NCBI GenBank assembly: GCA_937872535.1
Contig: CALMTC010000004.1
Location: 1 to 64,000 of the forward strand
Direction: 5' to 3'
Length of the DNA stretch: 64,000 nt
From: an uncultured bacterium
Lineage (GTDB): Bacteria > Patescibacteriota > Gracilibacteria > Absconditabacterales > Absconditicoccaceae
This document shows, in pieces, positions 42,684-50,743 of the stretch. The notes below the pieces were generated by a model. That model made no database searches, was not told the DNA's origin, and was given only the letters and a program-made list of their open reading frames with translations. Position 1 is the first letter of the stretch, and each line of letters starts with the position of its first letter. The position numbers and the translations under genes are program-made.

Positions 42684-43350
42684 TTCCTTTCAAAATTATC
42701 GTCTGGTGGCTATTAAGTACAGAATTTATTCTGCTGTTTTGCTTGTTGGGCTGTATTTTCTCTGGACTTATATCGATGCTATTTTACCAGAGTATGAAGC
42801 TTTGAATGTCACTGCAGCGACGGCTGATGAGACTTTGATGAATCTCGATAAAGAAATCTCTCAGGCAAGACTTGATGATTCAATGGTGACTTCACTTTCT
42901 GGTAAAACAGCTGATATTTTGACTGTCGTAAACTCGCAAACTGGATGCTCGATTCTTCCAAAAAATATTTCTACGAATCTGAATACGATCAAGTCTTATA
43001 TGCTTTTGAGTGATTTGGAATCTGAAAAAATGAAATACGATGAAAAGAAAATATTGGCTAATATCAATGAGTTTCTGCTTAATGATGGTAGAGGAGGGAA
43101 ATATGCTGATATTACTTCGATCTCGATAGGAGAAAAAAAACAAGATAAAGCGAAAAATAATTTTATTCCTATTACGATCTTGATGAGTGTCGATTATCGT
43201 GGTTTGTCTCAGATACTCGATGCTGTGGAAAATAAAATTAATCCTGACTTCCCGATCTTGTACACTATCGAAAGTATCAACTATGATCTGGTTAATGATC
43301 AACAAACTCAGGATGTTACTATGGTTTTGAATGCTTACTATTATAAATAA
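42649..43350 (+). CDS. PilO-like type IV pilus assembly protein
   Basis: 233 residues. One TM helix (about 24-42, IYSAVLLVGLYFLWTYID), a helical stalk and a C-terminal domain with PITILMSVDYRGLSQILDAVEN, typical of PilO. No UGA codon is present. Start overlaps the pilN-like gene, so the pair is probably translated together and forms the inner-membrane alignment complex. Confidence 0.65.
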   Translation: MVSINPAQSVDNSFQNYRLVAIKYRIYSAVLLVGLYFLWTYIDAILPEYEALNVTAATADETLMNLDKEISQARLDDSMVTSLSGKTADILTVVNSQTGCSILPKNISTNLNTIKSYMLLSDLESEKMKYDEKKILANINEFLLNDGRGGKYADITSISIGEKKQDKAKNNFIPITILMSVDYRGLSQILDAVENKINPDFPILYTIESINYDLVNDQQTQDVTMVLNAYYYK

Positions 43351-43371
43351 ACAATATTGAGAAAAAAGTAT

Positions 43372-43426
43372 GGATTGCCGTGTCGTTTTACTCCTTGCTA
43401 AAAATATCGGGACAGGTGCAATGACA
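43372..43426. repeat. REP family B copy
   Basis: GGATTGCCGTGTCG ... GGTGCAATGACAG, with a longer centre than the copy at 11908. Lies between pilO and pilC. Confidence 0.7.
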
Positions 43427-43469
43427 GAAAAAAGCAGAAAATTATTTTTTAATTTAATGATTGATTTGA

Positions 43470-44564
43470 ATGTTGGACGGTTTGATTTCTCAGTTTTTGG
43501 ATTCTAGGGATAAAAGTAATTTTGGTGTCAAAGATAAGATTTTTTTCTTTAGAGAAATGGGATATTTGCTGGAAGGGTGAGTGGCGATTTATGATGCTGT
43601 GATGATCGTCAACAACGGTACTGATAACTATGCTTTGAAGGAGATTACCAGGAGTATTGCTGAAGGACTCAATGGTGGAAAAACTTTTTCTTATTGCCTT
43701 TCGAGACTGCCGAGATATTTCAATGCTGGAGATGTGAATATCGTAAAATCTGGAGAAAAGTGAGGGAATATGAATGAGATTCTCAAGTCATTGGCTAGAG
43801 AGTATGATTATATTGCTGCTGTGCAGAGTAAATATCTGGGAGCCTTACTTTATCCAGCTATTTTGCTAATCGTTTCGGTCGGTGCTATTTTTCTTCTTTT
43901 TACTTATGTTTTACCAGGTATTTTTCAGATCTTGGTGCAGTTTGACTCGGTGCAGATTCCGCTGATGACTCAAATTCTGATGCAGACAACTCAGTTTGTT
44001 AATACTCATGCTTTGAGTCTGCTTGGTGGGCTTGGTGGCTTGATTCTTTTTGCTGCTATCTTTTTTTCTACTGAAGTCTGAGGAAAATTTTATTACTCGG
44101 TACTTTTTGAGATACCAGTTATTGGATCAATGACAAAGGCTTACTATCTGATAAAATTTTCGAGATATATGAAAATCATGCTCGGAGCCGGGATGAATTA
44201 CTTGGATACTTTTTTGCTCCTGAAAAATATTCTTTGAATTAGTGCTTATCAGGATCTGCTCAATAATGTCATCGAGTGACTCAATAGAGGACAGACTATT
44301 TATGACAGTATGAAGTACAATATCGACTTGATTCCAGTCAATGTGCTTGTCCTTCTTAAAGTGGGTGAAGAGACAGCTCGTTTGGAAAATGCTCTGGACA
44401 ATATCATTACCATCTATGAAGCTGAACTGAATGATATGCTCAACAATCTTTCAAAAGTAATTGAGCCGGTCTTGATCGTTTTCGTCTGATGAATTATCGT
44501 GGTCGCGGCTCTTTCTGTCTTTGGTATTATCTGAAGTATTCTCGAAAGTATTCAAGTGGGCTAG
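43470..44564 (+). CDS. pilC: Type IV pilus inner-membrane platform PilC/GspF
   Basis: 364 residues. Two GspF domains: the first with FFFREMGYLLEGGVAIYDA, GKTFSYCLSRLPRYFNAGD and then TM LYPAILLIVSVGAIFLLFTY; the second with FSRYMKIMLGAGMNYLD, VLLKVGEETARLENALDNI and a final TM VLIVFVGGIIVVAALSVFGI. Standard length. It recruits the assembly ATPase; none of the PilB/PilT ATPases are in the window. Confidence 0.88.
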
Positions 44565-44647
44565 TTTTTCGCTCATTTTCTAAAAATAATTTTCTGGTGA
44601 ATGTAATGTGATAGTCAGTTTTTTCCTATTTTAAAAAATTTTTCACC

Positions 44648-44880
44648 CTCGCCGGGTGGGCGTTTCTTTTTTTCTGCCAGGAAAAAAAAGAAACCAAAAA
44701 ACCCCTCTCCACCGCAAAACTCGCAATTATTTTATTGTAATATTTCGATACTGTTTTTTTTACGAACGCCTCAAACCCATCTCGTCAAATACACTCGACG
44801 GGGCCCATTTCGGCTTGTGGTTTTTTCTGTTTTACTCATGCTCTAAGGTAAGCTCAAACAAGGTTGCGGTGGAATGATAT
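44648..44880. repeat. Degenerate repeat block with GTTTCTTTTTTT hairpin
   Basis: CTCGCCGGGTGGGC is identical to 41196. GTTTCTTTTTTT and AAAAAAAAGAAAC then form a hairpin, and AAACCCCTCTCCACCGCAAAACTCG-like text resembles the 41.38 kb copy. No gene is seen from 44565 to 45225 apart from this and two hairpins. Confidence 0.55.
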
Positions 44881-45000
44881 TCAGCTTTAGCGAAGCTGTA
44901 GTTTTTTAGTTTTCCAGATAATTACTTTTTGTAAATCAGCGTTATATTGTGTTTTTTTTGAAAAACGTTTTTTTAGCAATATTTTTGGTTTTGAATTATA

Positions 45001-45034
45001 AAAAAACAAGTGAGACGAGCTCGCTTGTTTTTTA
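45001..45034. terminator. Strong bidirectional hairpin
   Basis: AAAAAACAAGTGAG and CTCGCTTGTTTTTT form a 14-pair stem (one G-T) with a short loop. Confidence 0.75.
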
Positions 45035-45195
45035 TTAGGCTTCACCAACATTTATATTATATATATTTTTTATGATTTGTCAAATAAATGGTGTGCTTTT
45101 TATTTTTGTGAATGTAAAATATATATGTTTTTTGTTTAAAAAATCTATTACTTTATTTATTTTTTAGACATTTATGGTGTCCATTTTTTTTATGA

Positions 45196-45223
45196 AAAAG
45201 CCCCCATATAATGAGGGCTTTCT
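45196..45223 (-). terminator. Terminator of the LRR gene
   Basis: AAAGCCC and GGGCTTT with the ATG/CAT centre; T run in minus-strand sense. Confidence 0.75.
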
Positions 45224-45225
45224 GT

Positions 45226-46197
45226 TTAATATATTTGACACTTTTTAAGGTGTGTTTTTGGTTTTTCCCCTGGATTACCACGAATAACTAATTTTTTTAG
45301 CTTTTTGAGTTTTTCTAGAGGACTAAAATCTTCTATTGAGTTTTCTGCAACTTCTAATTCACTTAGATTCTTGAGATTTTCGAACCTGGCAATTGTTTTT
45401 AATTTATTCGAACAGATTCTCAGAATCTCTAGATTCTTTAGTTTAGATAATGTTTCGTTGTCATTGATTAAATTGTTTCTAAGGTTGAGATACTTTAGAT
45501 TTAGTTTTTCTAGAGGTTGAATATTTGTTATCCAATTGTTCTCTAAATCAAGATATTCTAGATTTACTAAGTCGGAAAGTCCTCCTATGTCTCCTATTTT
45601 GCATCCCATGAGATTTAAAGACTCAAGATGAATAAGATTTTTTAAAGCAGAGATATCACTTATTTTATTGCCCAGCAGACTTAATTCTTTTATGTTGGAC
45701 AAATTCGATAAGGCAGAGATATCATCAATTTTATTACCTCCCAGATCTAATTCAATCAATTTTTTGAGACTTTTCAGAGCGTGAATGTCAACTATTTGGT
45801 TGCATTCTAAATTTAACTTTTCTAGTCCTGTTAGGGATGCTAGAGGGCTGATATCACTTACTTCTGTTAATTTGATTAACAGGCTTTTCAACTTTTCAGG
45901 GTTCTTCAGGGTTTTTATATTCTCGATCTCTTGAATCGATCTTGAGTTTTGGATAACTAAGATTTCTAGGTTTTCGAATTCTCCTAGATCGATGATCGGT
46001 ACTCCAAATAATACTAATTTTTTTACAGATTCCATTTTTGGAATTTCTGAGATCTCATAGTTTTTTTCATGGTCTCCATAAATCTCTAGTACTGTTGGTT
46101 CTTGATCAGAAATCTCTTTTAGATCGATGCTTACCTTTTCAATGACATCGAGTGAAACTTCTGTTTCGCTGATCGTGCTTTTTACTTTAATTGCCAT
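45226..46197 (-). CDS. Leucine-rich repeat protein
   Basis: 323 residues from ATG 46197, which lies 25-30 bases after the predicted transcription start; the in-frame GTG at 46227 is upstream of that start. Ten or so 21-22-residue repeats of the type L-K-x-L-x-x-L-x-L-x-x-N-x-I-x-D-I-x-x-L, as in internalin-like proteins. No signal peptide is visible, so it is probably cytoplasmic or exported by another route. No Gly is UGA and Trp is UGG, unlike neighbours. Confidence 0.85.
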   Translation of the reverse strand: MAIKVKSTISETEVSLDVIEKVSIDLKEISDQEPTVLEIYGDHEKNYEISEIPKMESVKKLVLFGVPIIDLGEFENLEILVIQNSRSIQEIENIKTLKNPEKLKSLLIKLTEVSDISPLASLTGLEKLNLECNQIVDIHALKSLKKLIELDLGGNKIDDISALSNLSNIKELSLLGNKISDISALKNLIHLESLNLMGCKIGDIGGLSDLVNLEYLDLENNWITNIQPLEKLNLKYLNLRNNLINDNETLSKLKNLEILRICSNKLKTIARFENLKNLSELEVAENSIEDFSPLEKLKKLKKLVIRGNPGEKPKTHLKKCQIY

Positions 46198-46225
46198 TTT
46201 TTTTATGTTTTTTATGGTCTTGTTC

Positions 46226-46253
46226 ACTATAATCTGAAAAATAAAAAAGTCAA
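46226..46253 (-). promoter_or_regulatory. Promoter of the LRR gene
   Basis: In minus-strand sense TTGACT, 16 bases, TATAGT; the start of transcription falls near 46219, which decides the ATG at 46197. Confidence 0.75.
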
Positions 46254-46273
46254 GCCCAGTAAGGTCTGATGTT

Positions 46274-47950
46274 TTAAAATGATGATAAGAGGATCATAAT
46301 TTCGTTTCGGAGAGAGCCAGCTGTGGCGTAGCCGCTGTCTTTCATGGGCTGGGCGTTATAGTTTCAGACTCGGATGCAGAGTAGTTTTCAAGATTTGTGG
46401 GCTCAGCAGACTCGACCATCGACGAAATTTCTGGATGTTCAGCTTTTGACGAAGGTGTCGGGGAGGTCAAATCGGTTGAACTGAGGGAAAGAGAGCAGTC
46501 TGTTTGAGTTGATGGAGAGAATGGACTTGATGGTTTCTCTGGCTGATTTGTAAGTGGTGAGAAAGTTTTTTGCTCAGACAGAATCTGTGTAATCGTAAGA
46601 AAAAATCGTTCGCATTTTGGCAAAATCGAGAGGAGAAATTTCTTTGACTCAGAGGGCGAGAGCTAGACCGTACTGAGATGGATCGTCTTCTCGTTTTTCT
46701 TCTGTGCCGACTATTTTTCCTATCGTTCTCAAAAAATCGTAAAAGACATCGACTTTGACTTGATCGAGGAGTTTGACAGCTGGGATATTGAGACTACTTC
46801 ACAGAGCCTGGCCCATCGAAACTTCGCCGTGATAGTGCATCGAAAAGTTTTTTGGCTGGTATTTACCTCCGTTGTCGAGAAAGTAAGAAACTGGCTCATC
46901 TTTAATAATTGTCTCTGGTGTATAGCCAAATTTCTGGAAAGCGATGGTGTATAAAAATGGCTTCATAGCTGATCAGACTTGTCTTTTTCTGAGACAACCA
47001 TTGATATATGAGCCTTGAGAGCCGTAGACTTGGAGGATATTCATGCTGATAAGTTTGTTGCCATCGAAAACTAAAATACAAGTATCGTTAGCGTTTTGAG
47101 TTTCCAGATAGGGTTTCATTTTTTCCAGGATAATTTGGATTTTTTCGTAGAGAGCAAGATCAACTGTTGTTGTGAGATTTGACTGTGTCGGATTGGTAGA
47201 AAGTATGTAATCAACCAGATGAGGAATTTTTTTTTCGATAAAAAGTCAGCGATTTTGCTGGACGATTTGAAAATCGTTCAAAGTGTAGCCAGTGATTCAG
47301 TTTTGGAGCATGCTTTGGTAGGAGTAGTCGGCGAGATCGCTTTTGCTAGGATATTTTGATTTGCTGATGAGATAGATGAGATATGGTTTGGAAAGCTGGT
47401 CACAATCAGTGTTGAAATAGATTTTACAAGCAGTTTTCAAGCCTCTTATCCCGTTTCCAAATGACAAATTATTTAGATAAAAAAGCAGAATTTCATCTTT
47501 GGAGTAGCGAAACTGGAGTCCAATAGCTCAGAGTCATTCGCGGATTTTTTCTGAGATGCCTCTACCCAAAAATGACTCTCTGGAGAGCTTGATGGCTTGC
47601 TGATCGATTGTCGAGGCTCACTGGACGATTTTACCAGCATTGAGATTGACTCGGAAGGCTCTGGCGATGGCTAGGAGGTCGATGCCTGGGTGGCTGTAAA
47701 AACGCTGATCTTCTTTGGTGATCACGAACTGTAAGAGCCGACTTGGTAGCTCGCTGAGCGATTCGTAGGCTGTCTGTCTGTAAGGAGCTCTGATATCAGC
47801 TAATAAAATGCCGTTTTTGTCGTATATTTTGGTGGATGGCTTTTGGTCTAGGTGACTGAAAGATTTTATGCCGCTTGCTATCAAAGCAATGAAAAAAAGT
47901 ATATTTCATCGTATGAAAAATTTTATTACTGGTTTTTTGGCAATTTTCAT
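46274..47950 (-). CDS. Class A penicillin-binding protein (PBP1C-like)
   Basis: 558 residues, short for class A. Signal-anchor near 15-28. Glycosyltransferase motifs: EDQRFYSHPGID at 80-91, GASTIDQQAIKL, ISEKIREgl-like, and LNNLSFGNG. Transpeptidase motifs: SAMK (about 328), SSLN (about 378) and KSGTS (about 499) followed by FVDGWVCG, whose Trp is CGA. It polymerises and cross-links peptidoglycan outside the membrane. No linker or PASTA domain. ORF includes many UGA. Confidence 0.92.
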
Positions 47951-47989
47951 TGGGAGGTAGGTGTCTAAAAAATGATTCAAATTTCCCTT

Positions 47990-48012
47990 CCCTTCGACAA
48001 GCTCAGGGACTG
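47990..48012. repeat. REP family A copy
   Basis: CCCTTCGACAAG then CTCAGGGACTG between the PBP gene and the next minus gene. Confidence 0.85.
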
Positions 48013-48025
48013 GGAGGCGACTATT

Positions 48026-48727
48026 TTATTTTTTTCTGGCTTCTTCGAGCTGTCTTTCGGCGAGTTTGGTAGGGAGATCGAGGAGCAAGAGAGGGATATT
48101 TTTATGAGCTGAGGCGATGGTATAGTTTTTGATTGCTAGGATGGTGTTTTGGAGAAAATAGGAGTAGTGGAATCAGAGGAGATTCGCATTTTGGTATCGT
48201 AGACATGGGTTTTGAACCAGAAAATTATTTTTTATGGATGAGAGATTTGAAGATGAGATTTGATTGATGAGAGAAATTTTTTCACGATTACAGGTGTTTG
48301 AGATGGCTAGTTCTCAGAGCTTGATCGCTAGATTTCGAGATTGTTTGGCTGTAGAGGCGGAGATTCAGTGGTCGGTTTTTCAGAAGGGTAGCAAGAGACT
48401 GCCAAAAAAATAGACGAATGGCTGATGGGGAGAGAGGACGAGCGTTTTTTGCAGGAGTCAGAAAAAAACTGGTGGCTCGAGTCTGGTGCTGCCTGCGTAT
48501 TGGACTGTTTGGAGTCGATATCGGTCTGATTGTCGTTCTTGGTAGGGCAGTGAAACGCAGGATAGTCAGCTTTTTTTACAGGATTCTTGGTGGGAGTTTA
48601 CGAGTGATAGTAAAGTTCAGAGCTGGCTATCGTACTCACTTTTTTGAGTTTGCGAAAAAAAAACTGGTAGGCTAAAGCGTAGCCCAGCAAGAGCTAAAAG
48701 AGTTATAATCCATAGATTTTTTTTCAT
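48026..48727 (-). CDS. Exported protein of unknown function
   Basis: 233 residues. N-terminal hydrophobic segment (LWIITLLALAGLRFSLPVFF) is a signal or anchor, followed by a Ser/Gln-rich segment with two Cys (SCKKSGLSCVS), another hydrophobic stretch near 105-118 and a second Cys pair (SNTC and NPCLRYQN). The last 40 residues form an amphipathic helix. No known domain. Trp from CGA appears several times. Confidence 0.65.
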
Positions 48728-48773
48728 CTCAGTCTAGTTAAGTATTACTATCCTGTCTCTTTGACCTCCCTTT

Positions 48774-48870
48774 CCCTTCGACAGGCTCAGGGACCAGGAG
48801 GCAAGCAGGTTCAGGAAACGAATTTTTTTTAGTCGATTGCCATCCTCGCAGTACTGCGGGACAATGACGA
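48774..48870. repeat. REP family A plus family B
   Basis: A copy 48774-48796 and B copy 48835-48870, in the same order and nearly the same spacing as at 11854. The B copy overlaps the start of the next + gene. Confidence 0.8.
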
Positions 48871-49838
48871 CTCTTATTTTTTTTGCTTATCCATCATTTA
48901 CTGAAATTTTTTTTTCAAGCAATGGAATTTTTTTTGGTTGCAGTTCAGCTGCGATTTTTTATAGTGAGGCTATGAAACTTTTTGCTGATAATCATCATCT
49001 TCTCAGTGTTCAAGAGCTGGAATCTCACAAGGAATTTTCCAGGAGTTTTGGTAATCTCTCGATCTCGACGGCTGACAAAATCGTCGTAGGATACCATAAA
49101 AAACAGCCACTTTTTCTCAACTGGAAAAATGTCTGAGCTGGTATGGGAGTATTTTTTTTCATTTCAAGAAAGGTTTTTTTTCTGGAAAATGTGAATGTGA
49201 AATTTTTTGTTTATGGGCTTAGTATTTATCAGATTTTTGATGAAAACCAGGGAAAAAATTTTGTATGATTTTATAAAATTTCTCAGGAAAGAAAAAATTT
49301 TCTGATGAAGAGTGTCGAAAAAATAGCACCTGAGTATAGTTTTCAGCAGGAGCCTAGTTTTTCTTTACAGTGAAAAACTGATGATCTCAAGAGTATTTTT
49401 GCTGAGCTGGAAAATGCTGATGGAGCTGAGAAGCTGAGTTTTTTGTTTTGATTGGCGGTGGCGTATGGAAAGCGAGATACCAAGGGAGATTCTCTCTTGG
49501 CGTTGAAGATTTTTGTGCCGTATACGATGGAAATTCGCAGATTTGAAGACCAGATTAAAAATTTTTTTAAGAGTTTGAATGATGAGTTGTTGATAGTGAC
49601 ATATGATTTTGTGAAAGATGGATTTGGCGAGATAATTCAGGTGAGTATTACAGATTGGGAGATTTTGTCGCAGTTTGGGAAGTGGTTGAGTGATTATCAG
49701 ATTGAAAATGTTTCTCAAATCACTAGAAAGGAGACGCACGCTAGAGTTAAATCTCAGCTCATTTCTTTTCTGGAAACTGAAAAAGTTGACAGCTCGCTGC
49801 TCGACGGCTGAGTGCTGAAATTGCTCGAGGCTGATTAG
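48864..49838 (+). CDS. Unknown protein, about 324 residues
   Basis: ATG at 48864 (it overlaps the REP copy; a GTG at 48837 is unlikely). Begins MTTLIFFAYPSFTEIFF, contains two mixed alpha/beta halves: NLSISTADKIVVGYHKKQ, then KLSFLFGLAVAYGKRD and a beta-rich LLALKIFVPYTMEIRRF. No signal peptide. A LAGLIDADG-like reading of the second half was considered but is not supported. UGA-Gly used several times. The tRNA gene follows after 12 bases. Confidence 0.6.
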
Positions 49839-49850
49839 TCTTTGCTATTT

Positions 49851-49922
49851 AGGGCGTTGGTGTAATCGGTAACACAACGGTCTTCGGAACCGTTTTTGTG
49901 GGTTCAAGTCCTGCACGCCCTG
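49851..49922 (+). tRNA. tRNA-Trp with UCG anticodon (reads CGA/CGG)
   Basis: 72 nt, all four arms. Acceptor AGGGCGT pairs with ACGCCCT; D stem GTGT/ACAC; anticodon stem ACGGT/ACCGT with loop CTTCGGA, so the anticodon is UCG (34-36); T arm GTGGG/CCTGC with TTCAAGT; discriminator G73; CCA is not encoded. The A1-U72 pair, G73, and the CGGTCT..AACCG anticodon arm match bacterial tRNA-Trp and not tRNA-Arg. It is the expected decoder of CGA (and by wobble CGG) as Trp, the codon use seen in the surrounding genes. Confidence 0.88.
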
Positions 49923-49965
49923 GTTTGTTCAAAACTCAGTCACTTAGATTTTCTGGTATCCTCCA

Positions 49966-50097
49966 ATGCTAAAAAAGTCAAAAGGTGTGATTTCAAGGCA
50001 AGAAATTATCAAAAAAGCTTTAGTTGAAATCTTTCAAGAATTGAAGATATCTTTGGAAGTGTGTTCGTTAAATATCCACCAGATAGATAAATTTTAA
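49966..50097 (+). CDS. Small hypothetical ORF, 43 residues
   Basis: Starts MLKKSKGVISRQEIIKKALV and ends SLNIHQIDKF. Helical, charged, no signal. It lies in the short gap between the tRNA and the CYTH gene. Weak case for a real gene. Confidence 0.3.
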   Translation: MLKKSKGVISRQEIIKKALVEIFQELKISLEVCSLNIHQIDKF

Positions 50098-50130
50098 GAA
50101 AAAAAGTTTTTATTTTCCATTTTATCCTAG

Positions 50131-50625
50131 ATGAATGAATTAGAAGTCAAAATATTAAAAATCGATAAAGATGCTATGATTGCTAAGGTGGAGTCTTTTT
50201 GAGCTCAGAAGATTTTTGATGATACGATAGTGGCTGATTTTTATAAAAATGCTGATGGAAAGAAGCTGAGATTTAGAAAATATGGGGCTGAAAATATTCT
50301 TACTTACAAAGAAAAAATCCAGACTGAAACATTGATGGAAAATCTAGAATACGAAGTTGTTATCGATGATTATGAGACATTTGAGAAGATGCTGGTGGCT
50401 CTTTGATTTGTGAAATACGGACATTCATCAAAGCATAGGACAGTTTATAAGCTGGGAAATATTGTTTTTGATTTTGATAAATATGAAAATATTCCTTGGT
50501 TTGTGGAAGTAGAGTCAGATAATGAACAAGATCTAGTAAAATGAGTAGCATTATTGGGGTATACAATGAACGATACTCATACTTTGACGGAAAGTCAGGT
50601 GAAAAAGCATTATGGAGTGGAGTAG
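50131..50625 (+). CDS. CYTH-domain protein (CyaB/ThTPase-like)
   Basis: 164 residues. Starts with the ExExK hallmark as NELEVKILKID, then KLRFRKYG, LTYKEK, YEVVIDDYETFEKML and a late WFVEVESD. These provide the Arg/Lys/Glu tunnel that binds triphosphate. Actual substrate (inorganic triphosphate, thiamine triphosphate or ATP) is not predictable. Terminator follows. Confidence 0.85.
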
Positions 50626-50644
50626 TTGTTGCTTTTTTTCAACG

Positions 50645-50673
50645 AAAAAACTGGAAGAAAACTCCCAGTTTTT
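50645..50673 (+). terminator. Terminator after the CYTH gene
   Basis: AAAAACTGG and CCAGTTTTT around a nine-base loop. Confidence 0.8.
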
Positions 50674-50693
50674 AGAGCTAGTATACTAGCTCT
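50674..50693. repeat. Perfect 20-bp palindrome
   Basis: AGAGCTAGTATACTAGCTCT is exactly self-complementary and lies between the CYTH terminator and the surface-protein gene. It could be an operator or a small hairpin terminator. Confidence 0.7.
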
Positions 50694-50743
50694 TTACGAT
50701 CATTTTTTAAGGTATCGCTTCCGATTTTTACCGTTATTTGGTA

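Noticed and set aside
48864-49838. LAGLIDADG homing endonuclease
   Set aside because: FLFGLAVAYG is only superficially similar; the acidic catalytic residue is missing.
49851-49922. Reading this gene as tRNA-Arg(UCG)
   Set aside because: The anticodon alone suggests it, but A1-U72, G73 and the anticodon arm fit tRNA-Trp, and the genes use CGA where Trp is invariant.
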